A program made the position numbers and the translations under genes. From JAJOKK01 sp965370555 (lineage in GTDB: Bacteria > Bipolaricaulota > Bipolaricaulia > UBA7950 > UBA9294), in the NCBI GenBank assembly GCA_965370555.1, contig CBDUVB010000002.1, forward strand, positions 62,001 to 126,000: 64,000 nt of DNA, written 5' to 3'. Under the pieces are notes generated by a model. That model saw only the letters and a program-made list of their open reading frames with translations. It made no database searches and was not told the origin of the DNA. Shown here piece after piece: positions 60,707 through 64,000 of this stretch (its first letter is position 1; every line of letters begins with the position of its first letter).

Positions 60707-60717
60707 GGGCACCCCAT

Positions 60718-61563
60718 CTACCGTTTAATGTGTGAAAGCCTAGGATCAAGCGCATCGCGAAGACCGTCTCCCATCAGGTTGAATCCTAATACAACGAGCA
60801 TTATCGCCAGTCCGGGGAAGAGAGTCAGCCAGGGGGCGGCGAGCAGATAGGCCCGGCCGTTACTCAACATGGCTCCCCAACTAGGAGTGGGAGGTTGGGC
60901 CCCGAGACCGAGAAAGCTCAATGAGGCCTCTATCAGAATGACTTGACCCATTCCCAATGACAGCTGCACAAGCAGTGGGGCAAGGCTGTTGGGCAACAGG
61001 TGTCGCCAAATTATACGGAGGTTGCTCGCTCCCACCGCCCGCGCCGCTTGCACATATTCCTCTTCTCGCAACGCTAGGAACTGGCCCCGGGTTATCCGCG
61101 CGTATCCCGCCCAATAGACCACGCCGACCGCGATCATTACACTGTGAAGGCCGGTCCCCAATATGAACATAATGGCAAGAGCGGCAAGGATGGTAGGGAA
61201 GGCCCATGTCAAATCGACCAATCCCTGCACGATGGAATCGAACCACCCGCCGTAGTAACCCGCGAGTGCACCTAACGGTACCCCAATACCTAGGGCAACG
61301 GCCGAGGCAATGAGCGCAATGTTTAGGGAAACCCGGGCACCAAAGATGATCCGGCTCAGGATAGAACGACCAAATTCATCGGTTCCTAATGTATATTCCC
61401 GGCACGGAGGGGTGAGGGCATCTTTCAGCGACAGGGCATTGGGGGGCTGGGGAGCAAGAAGAGGGGCAAGAAGCGCTATGAGCAAGAAAAGAACAATTAT
61501 AACACCACCGATAATAGCATTTGTACTTTTAAAAAAGTTAAAGAATAGCTTATGCTTCTTCAT
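60718..61563 (-). CDS. Dipeptide/oligopeptide ABC transporter permease (DppC/OppC)
   Basis: A 281-aa inner-membrane protein with about six membrane helices and an N-terminal cytoplasmic tail. The EAA loop GASNLRIIWRHLLPN near 190 contacts the ATPase, and TLGTDEFGRSILSRIIFG near 58 is typical of DppC/OppC. It forms the channel with the DppB-type protein upstream in the same operon. Confidence 0.94.
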   Translation of the reverse strand: MKKHKLFFNFFKSTNAIIGGVIIVLFLLIALLAPLLAPQPPNALSLKDALTPPCREYTLGTDEFGRSILSRIIFGARVSLNIALIASAVALGIGVPLGALAGYYGGWFDSIVQGLVDLTWAFPTILAALAIMFILGTGLHSVMIAVGVVYWAGYARITRGQFLALREEEYVQAARAVGASNLRIIWRHLLPNSLAPLLVQLSLGMGQVILIEASLSFLGLGAQPPTPSWGAMLSNGRAYLLAAPWLTLFPGLAIMLVVLGFNLMGDGLRDALDPRLSHIKR

Positions 61564-61576
61564 TTACAGTTTTCCA

Positions 61577-62500
61577 TCAATAATGCACCTTAGGATTTAC
61601 GACGGCGTAGAGGATATCCGCGAGGAGGTTCCCCAAGATAACCGTTACTGCCAGTATGAGAGTGACCCCCTGCACGATGGGAAAATCGCGCATGTAGATC
61701 GCGTTCACGAGCAACCGGCCAACGCCGGGCCGGAGAAAGACGATCTCGATTACAACGGCTCCGCCGATCAACCAGCCTATCCGCAGGCCCAACAACGTGA
61801 CAATGGGGATCAATGCATTTCTAAGAGCGTGTTTCGCGATCACAGTTCCGTAACGAAGTCCCTTTGCTTTAGCGGTTAGAATGTAATCTTGGTTTATGAC
61901 CTCAAGCAGGCTCGATCGCGTCATCCGGGCAACTTGTGCCGCCCCACCAAAACCGAGCGTCACCGCAGGCAGGACAAGGTACTTGATGCCGCCATATCCG
62001 GCGATGGGAAACCAATGAAGCTGTATAGAAAAGAGTGAAATAAGAAGAAAGCCGAGCCAAAAGCTGGGTATGGATACCCCGGCAATGGCAAGCCCCATGC
62101 TGAGGTAGTCGATCACCGTATTCCGTTTAACAGCAGCGAGCATGCCCAGGGGAATGGCACAAAAATAAGATAAAATCAAAGCACTTCCAGTTAGCTCAAG
62201 CGTATTTAGTAATTTGGCTCCCAATAGTTTAGTAACGTCCTCTCGATAAATGACCGATTTTCCCAAATCAAGGTGAAACAGTCGGCCGAGGAAAGAAAAA
62301 TACTGAATATACAGAGGTTTGTCCAAACCTAGCTCAGCTCGCATGCGGTCGTATGCCTGCTGCGACGCCATCTCTCCAAGGGCGAGGTGCACAGGGTCCC
62401 CTGGCACGAGGTGGAGGATCGAGAAAACGATGATCGTCACTGCCAGAAGAACCGGGAGCATCATGAGAATCCGTTTAAGAATATATTGATAGATACTCAA
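61577..62500 (-). CDS. Dipeptide/oligopeptide ABC transporter permease (DppB/OppB)
   Basis: A 307-aa permease with six membrane helices. The N-terminal YILKRILMMLPVLLAVT is the family's start, and the EAA loop is AKGLRYGTVIAKHALRNALIP near 215. It pairs with the DppC-type permease. Genes for both lie directly after the solute-binding protein gene, separated by a hairpin. Confidence 0.94.
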   Translation of the reverse strand: MSIYQYILKRILMMLPVLLAVTIIVFSILHLVPGDPVHLALGEMASQQAYDRMRAELGLDKPLYIQYFSFLGRLFHLDLGKSVIYREDVTKLLGAKLLNTLELTGSALILSYFCAIPLGMLAAVKRNTVIDYLSMGLAIAGVSIPSFWLGFLLISLFSIQLHWFPIAGYGGIKYLVLPAVTLGFGGAAQVARMTRSSLLEVINQDYILTAKAKGLRYGTVIAKHALRNALIPIVTLLGLRIGWLIGGAVVIEIVFLRPGVGRLLVNAIYMRDFPIVQGVTLILAVTVILGNLLADILYAVVNPKVHY

Positions 62501-62579
62501 GCCTGACCTTCGCCTCCTTTCCTCCCCACACGGGACGATCTGTCTGAGACTGCTCTAAACTGATCGGTGATACAAACAT

Positions 62580-62622
62580 AGAGAGGGGATAGGTGCCCCA
62601 TGGCGTATGTTATCCCCTCTCT
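62580..62622 (-). terminator. Intercistronic hairpin after the binding-protein gene
   Basis: Perfect 12-bp arms (AGAGAGGGGATA at 62580-62591 and its complement at 62611-62622) between the binding-protein stop and dppB. Such hairpins partly terminate transcription or protect the 5' mRNA, giving more binding protein than permease. Confidence 0.75.
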
Positions 62623-62631
62623 TATTACGCG

Positions 62632-64000
62632 TTACTTCCTATAGAGGTCGAGTATATAAACGTGGTCCAGCGTCGCGTTGTAGCCGCCGAGATCAGCCCT
62701 ATAGGCCCTGACCTGAGCTGGATAGAAGATGGGAACCCATGCGGATTGGTCGAGCAGGTACTCGTGCACCAACCGATACACAAAGGTCCTGTCTTCGAGC
62801 GTGGGCATCGCCTCCGCCTTCACAAACAAGAAATCGAGGAGCGAATTATCCGTCCTCGTCTTATTCGTTCCTCTAGCGATTCGCTTGCTGTTGTAAAACC
62901 ACTCTAGGATGTCCATATCGTCCCAACCGTAAAGCCGGATAAACGCTTGCTGCTCTCCGGTCTTAAACATGTCGCCATAGGAGCCAGAATCGAATTGCTG
63001 AATCGTCGCTTTGATTCCGACCGCTGCCATTTCACTCTGCAGGACGGTAGCGATCTGCACCCGGTCCGTTATTGATTCCGTCCATAGGATGATCGCGAAT
63101 TGCTGTCCGTCCTTTTCTAGAACGCCATCCGCGTTCTTTGTCCACCCCGCGTCAGCCAACAGGGTGCCGGCCTTCTGTAGATCATAGTTATAGGGGCTTT
63201 CCACCTGCGGTTGCACGTTGGGGGTGAGGAAGTTATAAGCTGGCAGTCCGGCACCGTGGAACACATTCTCGGTGATGGACTCTCTGTCCACGATATAACC
63301 CATCGCCTGCCGTACCCGCACATCATCAAACGGTGGTTTTGTTACGTTCAGTCCCATGTAGATGAGCCGTTTTCCAGAAGTAATGCTAACGGCTACATTC
63401 GGGTCTGCCTTAAAGGCGGATATGGCGGTGGCATCCACCTCGTTGACGACATCCACCTCACCCGCTTGGAGGAGCATCGTCTTCGTGACAGCCTCGGGGA
63501 TGAATTTGTAGATCACCGTCTGAAAATAAGCGGGCCCCTGGTTCGACATCCAAGACGGTCCCCAGGTGTAGTCCGGGTTCCTCTCGAGGGTGATATGGTC
63601 CCCTTTTACCCACTCCTTGAAGATGTACGGCCCCGACCCCACGACCGTGGTTACCCCGTAATCCTCTCCATATTTCTCGACTGCGGTGGGACTGTTGATC
63701 CCTGAGAAACTATTGCTCACATTATAGAGCAGGTTTGGAAAAGGATTCTTGAGAAAGAGCTTCAACGTCACGGAATCGACCGCGACCGCGTCCTCCACCG
63801 CCGAGTAGAGGTACGACGATGCTCCACCGTCGCGCATGGTTTCAATGTTCCAGGCAACCGCTTCGGCATCGCAGGGGGTACCGTCGTGGAACATGACCCC
63901 GGGCTTCAGGGTAAAGGTCCAAACTAAACCGTCCGCGCTAACTTCCCACGACTGTGCGATGTCGTCACGGTAGCTCAACTCGGCATCACGAGAGACTAGT
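62632..64000 (-). CDS. Peptide/opine-type ABC transporter solute-binding protein, N-terminus cut
   Basis: At least 455 residues of a SBP family 5 protein; the frame runs off the window end, so the signal peptide and about 60-80 residues lie outside. Family segments: SADGLVWTFTLKPGVMFHDG, GSGPYIFKEW, PPFDDVRVRQAMGYIVDRE and KAGTLLADAGWTK. It captures peptides, nickel or amino-acid derivatives outside the membrane and delivers them to the two permeases. Here the D-aminoacylase next to it suggests N-acyl amino acids or D-peptides as cargo. Confidence 0.9.
   Translation of the reverse strand, partial: LVSRDAELSYRDDIAQSWEVSADGLVWTFTLKPGVMFHDGTPCDAEAVAWNIETMRDGGASSYLYSAVEDAVAVDSVTLKLFLKNPFPNLLYNVSNSFSGINSPTAVEKYGEDYGVTTVVGSGPYIFKEWVKGDHITLERNPDYTWGPSWMSNQGPAYFQTVIYKFIPEAVTKTMLLQAGEVDVVNEVDATAISAFKADPNVAVSITSGKRLIYMGLNVTKPPFDDVRVRQAMGYIVDRESITENVFHGAGLPAYNFLTPNVQPQVESPYNYDLQKAGTLLADAGWTKNADGVLEKDGQQFAIILWTESITDRVQIATVLQSEMAAVGIKATIQQFDSGSYGDMFKTGEQQAFIRLYGWDDMDILEWFYNSKRIARGTNKTRTDNSLLDFLFVKAEAMPTLEDRTFVYRLVHEYLLDQSAWVPIFYPAQVRAYRADLGGYNATLDHVYILDLYRK

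Noticed and set aside
1..64000. tRNA or rRNA genes
   Set aside because: No tRNA-like cloverleaf or rRNA segment was recognised on either strand; a short one could still have been missed without a covariance search.

Overview
The window reads as the chromosome of a strictly anaerobic, Wood-Ljungdahl (reductive acetyl-CoA) bacterium with rather high GC. The evidence is a bacterial-type acs cluster (acsB, acsC, acsD, acsE, the corrinoid reactivase, cooS and three cooC), formate-THF ligase, two MetF, three MetV-type proteins, a NiFe hydrogenase and corrinoid methyltransferases. Gene content resembles acetogenic candidate lineages such as Bipolaricaulota (Acetothermia/OP1). That assignment is inference from gene content; no rRNA is present to prove it.

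Layout. 1-11.5 kb is housekeeping: an AcuC-like deacetylase, a TGS-domain uridine-kinase-like nucleoside kinase, a ribbon-helix-helix protein, xseA-xseB, thioredoxin reductase, an acyl-CoA synthetase, acylphosphatase, rarA, a CYTH protein and prfB with its programmed +1 frameshift. 11.5-19.6 kb is an accessory stretch: a HigB/HigA-type toxin-antitoxin pair, two near-identical DUF4342 genes, small membrane proteins, two AAA/DUF4143 ATPases with palindromic operators, a remnant of a third such ATPase and dispersed repeats. 19.8-33.3 kb is one long plus-strand operon for CO dehydrogenase/acetyl-CoA synthase, opened by a GNAT-DUF3786 fusion behind an almost consensus promoter and closed by cooS, two small unknown proteins, cooT and cooC. 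An IS630 remnant lies at its end.

33.9-44.2 kb (minus strand) is the hydrogenase, MetV/MetF, fhs, folE and MttB-like operon, i.e. the methyl branch. 44.4-49.1 kb (minus) is a methylamine-type module: MttB-family methyltransferase, methyl-THF:corrinoid methyltransferase, corrinoid protein and reactivase. A glutamine synthetase with its own promoter and long leader lies upstream. 51.3-64 kb (minus) looks like an amino-acid or opine catabolic island: a dipeptide-type ABC transporter (solute-binding protein cut by the window edge), D-aminoacylase, an ABC-ATPase remnant, a FadR-type GntR regulator with a perfect operator, a DUF4392 (D-glutamate-cyclase-like) protein, an octopine-dehydrogenase-family protein, a 1218-residue fusion of B12-binding, mutase-like and GlmL/MutL-like parts, and a cobalamin adenosyltransferase.

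Together: H2, CO or formate and methyl groups from quaternary amines can feed methyl-THF, which AcsE and the corrinoid iron-sulfur protein hand to acetyl-CoA synthase. The 51-64 kb island would supply amino-acid-derived carbon through an adenosylcobalamin mutase. A recurring feature is promoters whose -10 box ends only 6-10 nt before the start codon with no Shine-Dalgarno sequence, suggesting leaderless transcripts for several genes, including the head of the acs operon.
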